From DASVUC01 sp036387255 (GTDB lineage: Bacteria > Planctomycetota > Phycisphaerae > Tepidisphaerales > Tepidisphaeraceae), in NCBI GenBank assembly GCA_036387255.1, contig DASVUC010000024.1, positions 1 through 8,806 of the forward strand: a stretch of DNA of 8,806 bases, written 5' to 3'. Every line of letters starts with the position of its first letter. Within the stretch, counting starts at the first letter, position 1. Below are positions 1-6,638 of the stretch, piece by piece. A program made the translations under genes and the position numbers. The notes under the pieces are model-generated. The model was given only the letters and a program-made list of their open reading frames with translations, was not told the DNA's origin and searched no databases.

Positions 1-318
1 AGCCAGAGACCACACCGTCAGGCAGATCGCGTAGCCCCAGCGCGTGCCAACTTTGTCGATAAACCATCCCACAAAAAGAAATCCGATGGCATAAGCCAAA
101 GTGAAGGCGGCATTGATGTCCCCGAAGCGCGTTGCCGACCAGCCAAACTCCGTCTTCAGCGTGTCGCCCAGAACGCTGAACACTGCGCGGTCTACATAGT
201 TTACTGTCGTGGCGAAGAACAGGAGGGCGCAGATCATCCAGCGATAGCTCTGGTGCCACGGCGGCGACGTGGCTGTGCTGGTGCCTTCTTCAAGCGTCGG
301 TTGCGTTTCCGTAGACAA
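1..318 (-). CDS. MFS transporter, anion:cation symporter (ACS)-like, N-terminal part
   Basis: This is the first 106 residues of a major facilitator superfamily permease; the rest lies beyond the window edge. A hydrophilic lead of about 22 residues precedes a first membrane segment (about 26-50) that runs into NYVDR at 40-44, a signature common in the ACS group (hexuronate, galactonate and phthalate permeases such as ExuT or DgoT). A second segment (about 71-87) ends in DKVGTR at 88-93, the MFS motif A loop between helices 2 and 3, and a third segment begins at about 95. The start is TTG at 318, chosen because GGAGG lies six bases upstream; another in-frame TTG 15 bases earlier has no comparable site. 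Family membership is established from motifs. The substrate is not visible; a sugar acid or other organic anion is inference. The gene lies 184 bases downstream of the large c-heme protein gene on the same strand, so it may have its own promoter. Confidence 0.85.
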   Translation of the reverse strand, partial: MSTETQPTLEEGTSTATSPPWHQSYRWMICALLFFATTVNYVDRAVFSVLGDTLKTEFGWSATRFGDINAAFTLAYAIGFLFVGWFIDKVGTRWGYAICLTVWSLA

Positions 319-324
319 GATCGG

Positions 325-329
325 CCTCC
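325..329 (-). promoter_or_regulatory. Shine-Dalgarno site that sets a TTG start
   Basis: GGAGG on the minus strand lies six bases before the TTG at 318-316. It is the clearest ribosome binding site in the window and is the reason for choosing TTG as the start of the MFS gene. No ATG exists in frame near this position. Confidence 0.65.
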
Positions 330-443
330 ACAAAGCTTGGCGGTCGCGGAAGCTTAACCGGGAACAGGCTCGGGGGAAAAGCAGGCTACGGCAATCCCTG
401 GATCAACAGCGGGAATATTGAAAAACAGGAAATGCAAGACCGA

Positions 444-495
444 AAAATCGACCGCTGTGCGGCGGGTCTGGGTCGTTCTCGATAATTAAGCGGTC
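444..495 (-). terminator. Possible weak hairpin terminator after the c-heme protein gene
   Basis: Downstream of the stop codon of the large c-heme gene, the minus strand carries GACCGCT (495-489) and its perfect complement AGCGGTC (456-450), separated by 32 bases. A run of five T follows at 448-444. The 7-bp stem and T run are in the right order for an intrinsic terminator, but the loop is long, so this is only a candidate. The rest of the 319-502 gap holds no gene that I can see. It must contain whatever promoter drives the MFS gene, but I find no convincing -35/-10 pair. Confidence 0.25.
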
Positions 496-502
496 CGCCC
501 GA

Positions 503-3500
503 TCATTTTGCGACCGCTTCCCGCGCCGCCGCCTGCGTCGCGGCCGTCGGCTGCGTGGGCTGAGTCGCCGGCGTCTTTCGATTCGCCAGATACTCCACCA
601 GGTTCCGCAGGTCGCGCTTGTTGAGCGGCTTGCTGATGTCCTGCGGCATCGGGCTCAGCCCCTTCGTCCGCTTATTGATTTCCTTTTTCTGCACATGAAT
701 GCTCGCGCCATCGCCCGCGTCGAGGACGACCGTGTCGTCGCTCTCACCCGTCACCATTCCGCTGTACTTCTTCCCGCTCTTCAGCGACACCGTGACATTC
801 TCAAATCCCGGAGCAATGTCGGCATTCGGATTCAGAATGCTCTGGAGGATGTACCGTCGATCCCGCCGCGCACCCACCGCCGACAGGTCGGGTCCAGCGA
901 TTCCCCCCGTTCCTTCGATCTTGTGACACCGGAAGCAGCTCGTCTCCGCTTTCTCCATGAAGATCTTCTGCCCGACCGACGCATCACCGCCCACGAGTGA
1001 TTCGGTGTACGCCGCCAGCGGGTCCTCTTTTGACCGATGCCCCTCGAAGACCTTGAGCTTCTTCTGAATCGATTCCGACTTGCTCCGGCCCGCTGCTTCC
1101 AGCAGATCCAGCGTCAGCTCCGGCGCCAACGCGGGCTTGGGCTCAGCCGCGAGCTTCTCCACCCAGGGCTCCAGGATCTTGTCGATCTCCGGTGCCGGAT
1201 CGATCCCGCTCATCGCATCAAACACAGCCTGCTGATCGTTAAGTGTGCCGGTGTCCAGGAAGTTCTTCAGCCGATCCACACCACCCGGACGATGCGCCAG
1301 CAGCGTGATCGCCTGCCGGCGCAGCGCCGCCTTCCCGTTCTTCAGCGCCGCATCGACGGCACTGTCCAGGTTCTTGTCCTTCAGCGTCTCCATCGTCTCC
1401 AGCGCCTTCGCGGCGACATCTGGGTTCACGTCCTTCGCCGTAACCACGCTGCTCAGCAGGTTCTCCTGCCCCTCGGGCACGCCAATCTTTTTCACCAGAT
1501 CGATCGCCGCCAGCCGCACCGCATCCGGCGCTGATGAGAGGATCGAAAACAAAATCGGTTTGGCCGCCGTCATCGCGATAGCGCTGTCGCGCTTCGGCAG
1601 CGGGCGCCAAATCCCCAGCACCCGATCCGTCCCCCGCGGGCTTGTCCAGTCCGCGAGCATCGCCAGCGCCTCAATGCGCATCAGCTCAGAAGCGTCCTTG
1701 CTCGCCGCGATGTTGGCCACCGCCGTCGCGTTCTCCGATGTGCCGAGCCGGAAATTGGCATTTAGTGCCCGGAGCAGGGCAGGGTCCTGAAGTTTGGCAT
1801 TGCTCGCCAGCCTCGCCAGATCCGCAAACGCCTTCTCGATCGGCATGTCATTGATGGGCCGCGCCGCTTCCAGCACCAGCGCCGCATCCGTGTCGTTTAA
1901 GAACACGGAGACATCCGCATCACGATGTCGCCGCAGCGCCAGGATCGCCCCCATCCGGACCGACCGATTCTCCTCCCGCGCCGCCGCCAGCAGCGGCTTG
2001 CGGTTCTCATCCGTGCATCCCGCCAAACCCATCACAGCCGCATGACGCAGAAACGCATCTTTATCCGCGGTATTCGCAAGCAGCTTCAAAAGTCCCGGCA
2101 CCGCCTGTTCATCCCCGATCTTCCCGCACGCCATCGCCGCGAAGAACCGCACCCGCGGCGACGGATCAGCAAGCAGCTTGATGATCTTCTGGAGCGAGTC
2201 GCCATCCTTCGCTTCACCCACGATCTTGGCGGCCTGGGCGCGAACCTCTTCGTCCTTGTCCGCGAGCAGGGGGGTAACGAGGTTGATCGCCTGCGGCGTC
2301 TTTCGCGCAATTTGGCCCAGCGCCCAGATGGCATGAATCCGCGGCAGCGTCGTGTTGTTTTTCCCGATCACGTTCGCCAGATTCGGAATCGAAGCCCCAC
2401 CCCGGCTCGCCAGCGCAAATTGCGCATTCTGCCGCACGCGCATATCCCGATGCGCCATCAGCTTCTCGAGCGCTGCGCTGTCGCGCTGCGCGAAACCATC
2501 CGCCAGCAGCTTCTTCGTCTCCGCGACGATCGGATCTTTCTGCCCGTCTTCGGAGACAACCTTGTAGATCCGCCCCTTGGCGTTCTTCACCCACCCCGAG
2601 TTCCAGTCTGAAATGTACGCCGCGCCATCCGGCCCGAAGTCCACGTCCGTTGCGACAATGTGGTCCGCGAAAGGCTTGCTGTCCACCAGCTCAAAGCCCG
2701 CGCCCTTCGGCTTCATCGCAAAACTATGAATCACGCTGGAAGGCCCTGCGCGACAATCACATTCCAGAAAATGACCGTTCCACTCCGGTGTGAACCCCGT
2801 CCCCGGATAGTACGCCACACCCGAAGGGCCGGACGCAATGTGCGCGATCGGCGGAATGATGTACCCCGGCGTCTTTTCGTTCTCCAGCCCCGGCAAATTC
2901 TCCGCCAGCCAGGGCCCTGTCGGCTTCGGTGTCTGCTGATGCTGATAACCAACCCGCCAGCCCGTGTCGCCGCCTTCGACGATATACACCCATCGCGCCG
3001 GATCGCCGTAGTCGCAGTTGTTATCGCCTGAGAACAGGTTGCCGTACTGATCGAACGCCAGCTCCTGCGGATTCCGCAGCCCCGTCGCAAACAGCTCGAG
3101 ATTGCTCCCGTCCGGATCGCAGCGCAGCACGGCACCGCTGTCTGGGTTATCGATGATCTTCCCCTCCCTCGTCTTCACATGCAGGCCGCGATCCCCGATC
3201 GAGAAGTAAAGCTTTCCGTCCGGCCCAAACTTCAGCCCATGAAGGTCATGTCCCAGCAGGTTGTACCGCACGCCATACCCGTAGCTCAGCGACTGGCGGA
3301 AATCGACATGACCGTCATTGTCGTTGTCCCGCAGGAGCCAGAGGTTCGGGATGTTCGCAAAGTAAATGTCATCCCCGCGCGATCCCGCCCCCGTGCGCAC
3401 CAGAATGCCGGACGCCAATCCATCCAGCGGCTGCTTGTCACTGTCGGCGAAGATCTTGGAGCTGTCGCATTTCCCATCCCCGCTCTTGTCCTCCAGCAGC

Positions 3501-3934
3501 CGAATCCGATCCGGCCAGGTCGTCAGCTTCGTCAGATCGTTGTTCTCCCACTTCTTGATCGTCGCCAGGCGATCCTCCACCGTCCGGCAAGCCAGATCGT
3601 CATCCAGCTTGTCCATCATGTGGCGAATGTCATAAACACCCTCGCCCGGCCCGCCGCCGTCAAAGCGAAACGTCTCGCATACCCAAATCCGCCCCTTGTC
3701 ATCCGGGTAGAAGCAGACTGGGTTCGACAACTGCGGTTCCGCCGCCCACACCGTCATCTTCAGCCCCGTCGCCACCGGATAACGTTCAATTGCGCGCGTC
3801 GCCTCTTCAAACGCCGGCTGCGTTGCGGCTGGGTGCAGAATCTCCTGCACCTCCTGCGTCGTCGCAGCCGGTGCGGCGAGCAGAGCCGTGGGGATCAGCA
3901 GTACGATGGAAAGGTACTTCGCAGAGGAAAACAT
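503..3934 (-). CDS. PVC-type exported dehydrogenase-like protein with HEAT repeats and c-type heme domain
   Basis: This large exported protein (1143 residues) has the composite architecture found mainly in Planctomycetota and Verrucomicrobiota. Residues 1-21 form a signal peptide with a hydrophobic core ending at Ala-Ala-Pro-Ala. About 50-460 is a beta-propeller of the glucose/sorbosone dehydrogenase or PVC-type membrane-bound dehydrogenase group (TIGR02604-like), with LKFGPDGKLYFSIGDRG at 234-250 and GLRNPQELAFD at 285-295. Two Asp-rich loops, DKSGDGKCD (149-157) and DNDNDGHVD (203-211), look like calcium-binding loops. About 475-890 is an alpha-helical HEAT-like array. About 985-1125 is the PVC heme-binding domain (TIGR02603-like): CFRCH at 1000-1004 binds heme c covalently, and Met1096 in LSPMPQ is the likely distal ligand. 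The end is an Ala/Thr/Gln/Pro tail. It probably oxidises a sugar or polyol in the periplasm and passes electrons to its heme; the substrate is unknown. The ATG at 3934 is favoured by the signal peptide, although no Shine-Dalgarno site precedes it. Confidence 0.93.
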   Translation of the reverse strand: MFSSAKYLSIVLLIPTALLAAPAATTQEVQEILHPAATQPAFEEATRAIERYPVATGLKMTVWAAEPQLSNPVCFYPDDKGRIWVCETFRFDGGGPGEGVYDIRHMMDKLDDDLACRTVEDRLATIKKWENNDLTKLTTWPDRIRLLEDKSGDGKCDSSKIFADSDKQPLDGLASGILVRTGAGSRGDDIYFANIPNLWLLRDNDNDGHVDFRQSLSYGYGVRYNLLGHDLHGLKFGPDGKLYFSIGDRGLHVKTREGKIIDNPDSGAVLRCDPDGSNLELFATGLRNPQELAFDQYGNLFSGDNNCDYGDPARWVYIVEGGDTGWRVGYQHQQTPKPTGPWLAENLPGLENEKTPGYIIPPIAHIASGPSGVAYYPGTGFTPEWNGHFLECDCRAGPSSVIHSFAMKPKGAGFELVDSKPFADHIVATDVDFGPDGAAYISDWNSGWVKNAKGRIYKVVSEDGQKDPIVAETKKLLADGFAQRDSAALEKLMAHRDMRVRQNAQFALASRGGASIPNLANVIGKNNTTLPRIHAIWALGQIARKTPQAINLVTPLLADKDEEVRAQAAKIVGEAKDGDSLQKIIKLLADPSPRVRFFAAMACGKIGDEQAVPGLLKLLANTADKDAFLRHAAVMGLAGCTDENRKPLLAAAREENRSVRMGAILALRRHRDADVSVFLNDTDAALVLEAARPINDMPIEKAFADLARLASNAKLQDPALLRALNANFRLGTSENATAVANIAASKDASELMRIEALAMLADWTSPRGTDRVLGIWRPLPKRDSAIAMTAAKPILFSILSSAPDAVRLAAIDLVKKIGVPEGQENLLSSVVTAKDVNPDVAAKALETMETLKDKNLDSAVDAALKNGKAALRRQAITLLAHRPGGVDRLKNFLDTGTLNDQQAVFDAMSGIDPAPEIDKILEPWVEKLAAEPKPALAPELTLDLLEAAGRSKSESIQKKLKVFEGHRSKEDPLAAYTESLVGGDASVGQKIFMEKAETSCFRCHKIEGTGGIAGPDLSAVGARRDRRYILQSILNPNADIAPGFENVTVSLKSGKKYSGMVTGESDDTVVLDAGDGASIHVQKKEINKRTKGLSPMPQDISKPLNKRDLRNLVEYLANRKTPATQPTQPTAATQAAAREAVAK

Positions 3935-3992
3935 AAGGGGGCAAATGGTAGCGGATGAACCCGAACGGGTGAAGCTGAGAGAAACAACACCT

Positions 3993-4586
3993 TCAAGAGC
4001 TGGTCGTCCGCTCTGCCTTCATGTTCAGGATCTTCACCAGCGCCTCATACGGCACACACCCCGGCACCAGGTAATTGTTCAGAATCACCGTCGGCACCGA
4101 CGCAATGCCCAGTTGTGCAGCCTCTTGCTCCTGCTGAAGAACCCGTGAGAGGTATCGCCGATCGTGCAGCACTTCACGAAGCACGACAGGATCGATTCCC
4201 ACTGACGCGGCAGCCTCCGCTAAAACGTCCACGTCGCCGATGTCCAACCCGTGCAGGAAAAACGCTTCGTGCACTGCGCGCGTGTACGCCATGAGCTGGT
4301 CGTAATCCCGCGCCAGCTCCGCCCCTTCAAACGCCAGCCGCGACCTCGGCTGCACGGGCGGCAGGTGGATTTCCATCCCCAGTCGATTAGCCAGCGGATA
4401 CACCGATCGCTCCCAGGTCGTGCGCAGGTAATCCCCCGCAGGATCCAGCGTCGGCACCGGGTCGGGTCGAAGCTCAAACGCCCGATAGTCCAGAACAACG
4501 CCATGCTCCCGGTGCAGGCGCTCAAGGGCAGGAATTTCCAGATAACAGAAGGGACACACGTAATCGAAATAAATGATTACGGTCAT
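3993..4586 (-). CDS. FrnE-like DsbA-family thiol oxidoreductase
   Basis: This 197-residue protein has the DsbA-type thioredoxin fold of the FrnE / 2-hydroxychromene-2-carboxylate isomerase-like branch. The N-terminal strand runs straight into the redox site CPFC (11-14), with the typical preceding YFDYV and following YLEIPALERL. The helical insertion occupies about 55-150, and the cis-proline loop is SVPTVILNN with Pro165. There is no signal peptide, so it should act in the cytoplasm, as FrnE proteins do, in dithiol-disulfide exchange, possibly under oxidative stress. Length fits the family (about 200-240). A third cysteine, Cys177 in VPGCVPYE, sits where FrnE relatives usually have a GAQP-like stretch. 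The gene begins 29 bases after the GT-C-like gene and ends 58 bases before the c-heme gene, so cotranscription is possible. The ATG at 4586 gives the normal family N-terminus; no Shine-Dalgarno site is visible. An isomerase role cannot be excluded, but the CxxC pair argues for a redox role. Confidence 0.88.
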   Translation of the reverse strand: MTVIIYFDYVCPFCYLEIPALERLHREHGVVLDYRAFELRPDPVPTLDPAGDYLRTTWERSVYPLANRLGMEIHLPPVQPRSRLAFEGAELARDYDQLMAYTRAVHEAFFLHGLDIGDVDVLAEAAASVGIDPVVLREVLHDRRYLSRVLQQEQEAAQLGIASVPTVILNNYLVPGCVPYEALVKILNMKAERTTSS

Positions 4587-4615
4587 GACATTCGCAGTGC
4601 ACGTGGCGTGCCGGA

Positions 4616-6574
4616 TTATCGCCGCAGGATGAACATGCGATCCCGCGGCAGCGCCGGGTCCGCAGCCATCGGCACAACTCCGAAATACGTCCGCGAAAAA
4701 CGATCAAGCTCAACGGGGTCCACCACAACCGTCGGATCCGCCGGTGCGCCTTCTAACCATCCGCTAATGATGTCCTGCCCCGCTTTCACCCGAACGTCAA
4801 ACACGGTGCGGTAGTGCAGCATCTGAATCGGGCGCTGGTACATAAACGCCTTTGAATCTCCAACCAGCGCCAGCGGCCGGGCCGCGTCAATCGACTCGGC
4901 GATCTCCTTCGGCAAAAACAATTGCAGGTCCTCTACCCCCGCCGCCGGCAGCACGCGCGTGACCCGATCGCCGTAGCGCTGGAACAGGTAAACGGTCGAA
5001 ATGACTACTTGAACCGCCACCACCACCGACGCCACCTGAATGGCCCGCCGCGACCGAAGCTGCCCCACGAGCAGCGCCGAAATCGGAACCGCCAGAATGT
5101 AAAAACGCGATTGCAGGTGCGTGAAAAACAGCCAGAAGATCGTCAGCAGCAAAAGGTGAATCGCCAGAAGCAAAACAGCCGCTGAACGATGAAGCGACGA
5201 CGCGCGCGCCAGCACGATGCACAATATCGCCAGCGGAATCAGCGTGTACCCGTACCGCGGGTCGAGGATGATCTGCTCAAACAACTCTGACACCCGCCCC
5301 CCAACCGATCGCAGCGCCTGCGCCGGCAAGTGATTCGCCACATGCCAGCGGGTGATCTGCTCCATTGTGAAATGCGCGGACCCAAAAAGTTTCGTCAGCT
5401 CCGGAAACACCGGATTTCCCGTAGCTAAATGAGTCCGCAGCAGCCACGGCGAGAACGTAATCGCCGCTCCAACTACAAACCCTGCCAAATCTGAAATCTG
5501 AAATCTGAAATTTGATCCACTGCCTTCGCCGTCTCGAATGTCCTTCTTCAAACCGACTCGTCTTGGATTTCGAACTTCGATTTTCGAGATTATCCTCGAC
5601 GCGAGCAGAACCACCGGCAGAGCCATCACCACCATCGGCACCGCCGTCAACTTGGTCCCGCAAGCAAACCCCGCAAACATCCCCGCCAGCACAAACACCC
5701 ATCGAGGTCCTTCCTCCCGCAACCCCCGCATCACCAGCACAACGGCCAGCGTCGAAAACAACACCAGCGGCCCCTCGTTATATGCAACCGGCGCCAGCAG
5801 CGCAATCCAGGGCGTTGACGCAAAAGCAACCGTCGCAGGGATCGCCGCCGCCTCATTCTCTTCTCTGACCGCGCCATACACCGACAGCGCCGCCAGCACG
5901 AAAAAGGCCGCGTGCATGAGCTGCGCCAGATACATCCCCGCCCATGGCCCGCCCTTCAACTGCATCGCCAGCAAGTAGTGCGACTCCGCCAACAGCGGAA
6001 AATTCGAGAACACGTTGTTCGTCACCGGGCTGGTCGAATGCGTTTGATACCACTCCCGCGGCAACTCCAGGTGATACTCCAGCACGTCATATCCATTGGG
6101 CTCATCCCCCCAAAGAATTCCCGGCGGCACAAAACTGGAAACCACCGCAATCCCGGCCAGCGGAATCAGCGCCAGCACCGCATACCGCGCCGGAGAACGC
6201 ACCATTGGACGAGCAGCACATCGCGCCGCTCGATGCCGAACGATGAAAGCCACGCCTATCGCCACGCCCGCAAGGATGAATGCCCACCCCGCGACGGGAT
6301 AAGCCAGCCGCAGCGATCCCGCCGTCAGCGTCAGCAGCGATAGGATCCCCAGCCCCAGTCCGGTGGCGATTACAACATCCAGAAGCCCAATCTGCTCTCG
6401 CGTCCCCGCCCACCCACGCCGCAGCCAAGCGCCCCACCCAAACCCGCTCCCGATCCACAAAAGACAACGCACCCCATCCGTCATCAATCGATAAAGCACC
6501 TCCCCCCAGGCCCCCTGCGCCAGCGCCAGCGTGCACGCGAGCAACAACAGAATTGCCGCCAGATAAACCTTCAC
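4616..6574 (-). CDS. Multi-pass GT-C-like membrane protein (glycosyltransferase family 39-like)
   Basis: This 652-residue integral membrane protein has roughly ten or more hydrophobic segments (for example about 1-20, 66-85, 92-112, 130-150, 221-235, 245-262, 268-283, 292-325, 364-379, 440-455, 465-485, 488-504 and 512-531). The first large loop has an acidic Tyr-Asp-Val-Leu-Glu-Tyr-His motif (162-168) and later Trp175, resembling the catalytic first loop of GT-C enzymes that use polyprenyl-phosphate sugars. APVAYNEGPL (261-270) and GTKLTAV (306-312) also match the family pattern. The last 120 residues are soluble. The likely role is transfer of a sugar from a lipid carrier to a glycan, lipid or protein on the outer face of the membrane; donor and acceptor are unknown. 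The start is GTG at 6574, chosen because the first hydrophobic segment starts there; no Shine-Dalgarno site is close. An AT-rich repeat element of about 35 codons interrupts the loop at residues 329-363 without breaking the frame. Confidence 0.75.
   Translation of the reverse strand: MKVYLAAILLLLACTLALAQGAWGEVLYRLMTDGVRCLLWIGSGFGWGAWLRRGWAGTREQIGLLDVVIATGLGLGILSLLTLTAGSLRLAYPVAGWAFILAGVAIGVAFIVRHRAARCAARPMVRSPARYAVLALIPLAGIAVVSSFVPPGILWGDEPNGYDVLEYHLELPREWYQTHSTSPVTNNVFSNFPLLAESHYLLAMQLKGGPWAGMYLAQLMHAAFFVLAALSVYGAVREENEAAAIPATVAFASTPWIALLAPVAYNEGPLVLFSTLAVVLVMRGLREEGPRWVFVLAGMFAGFACGTKLTAVPMVVMALPVVLLASRIISKIEVRNPRRVGLKKDIRDGEGSGSNFRFQISDLAGFVVGAAITFSPWLLRTHLATGNPVFPELTKLFGSAHFTMEQITRWHVANHLPAQALRSVGGRVSELFEQIILDPRYGYTLIPLAILCIVLARASSLHRSAAVLLLAIHLLLLTIFWLFFTHLQSRFYILAVPISALLVGQLRSRRAIQVASVVVAVQVVISTVYLFQRYGDRVTRVLPAAGVEDLQLFLPKEIAESIDAARPLALVGDSKAFMYQRPIQMLHYRTVFDVRVKAGQDIISGWLEGAPADPTVVVDPVELDRFSRTYFGVVPMAADPALPRDRMFILRR
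5487..5591. repeat. In-frame AT-rich element with inverted arms of 7-base repeats
   Basis: The left arm on the plus strand is four tandem 7-mers: AAATCTG three times (5487-5507), then AAATTTG (5508-5514). The right arm, read on the minus strand from 5591, is also spaced by seven: AATCTCG, AAAATCG, AAGTTCG, then AAATCC, ending at 5565. The arms are therefore inverted, diverged copies of one another around a 50-base middle. The element is much richer in A and T than the gene around it. It is translated within the GT-C-like gene as about 35 residues, including SKIEVRNPRR and NFRFQISDL. Peptides of this style recur, to my recollection, in proteins predicted from planctomycete and other environmental genomes, which suggests a dispersed mobile repeat. 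That part is memory and inference; the repeat structure itself is read directly. Confidence 0.75.
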
Positions 6575-6615
6575 CGCCGAGACGTTAATCGCTCCCCAAC
6601 AAAAGGAGAAACCGC

Positions 6616-6638
6616 AGCCGTTATTCTTCGCGACGGCT
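6616..6638 (-). terminator. Hairpin at the stop of the histidine kinase gene, possible weak terminator
   Basis: AGCCGT and ACGGCT form a 6-bp stem with an 11-base loop that begins inside the TAG stop of the kinase gene (6639-6637). The downstream minus-strand sequence is pyrimidine-rich (GCGGTTTCTCCTTTTG) but lacks a clean T run directly after the stem. It could attenuate transcription into the GT-C-like gene or be incidental. The 62-base gap holds nothing else that I recognise. Confidence 0.25.

Noticed and set aside
333..355. Two AAGCTT sites 17 bp apart upstream of the MFS gene, considered as an operator pair
   Set aside because: AAGCTT is a common 6-bp palindrome and the flanking bases do not extend the symmetry, so two copies alone are weak evidence.
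3179..3958. A 259-codon plus-strand open frame opposite the c-heme protein
   Set aside because: The composition is Arg/Pro/Val-rich and motif-free, and it lies wholly antisense to the conserved propeller and signal peptide. It is a shadow.
3959..3970. Small palindrome ACCCGAACGGGT between the DsbA-like and c-heme genes
   Set aside because: The stem is only 4-5 bp with a tiny loop and no T run follows, so it does not support a terminator or a specific operator.
5277..5702. A 141-codon minus-strand frame across the repeat element, considered as a separate small gene
   Set aside because: It is an alternate frame of the GT-C-like gene, Gly/Ala/Val-rich with no start signal. The main frame holds the conserved motifs on both sides of the element.
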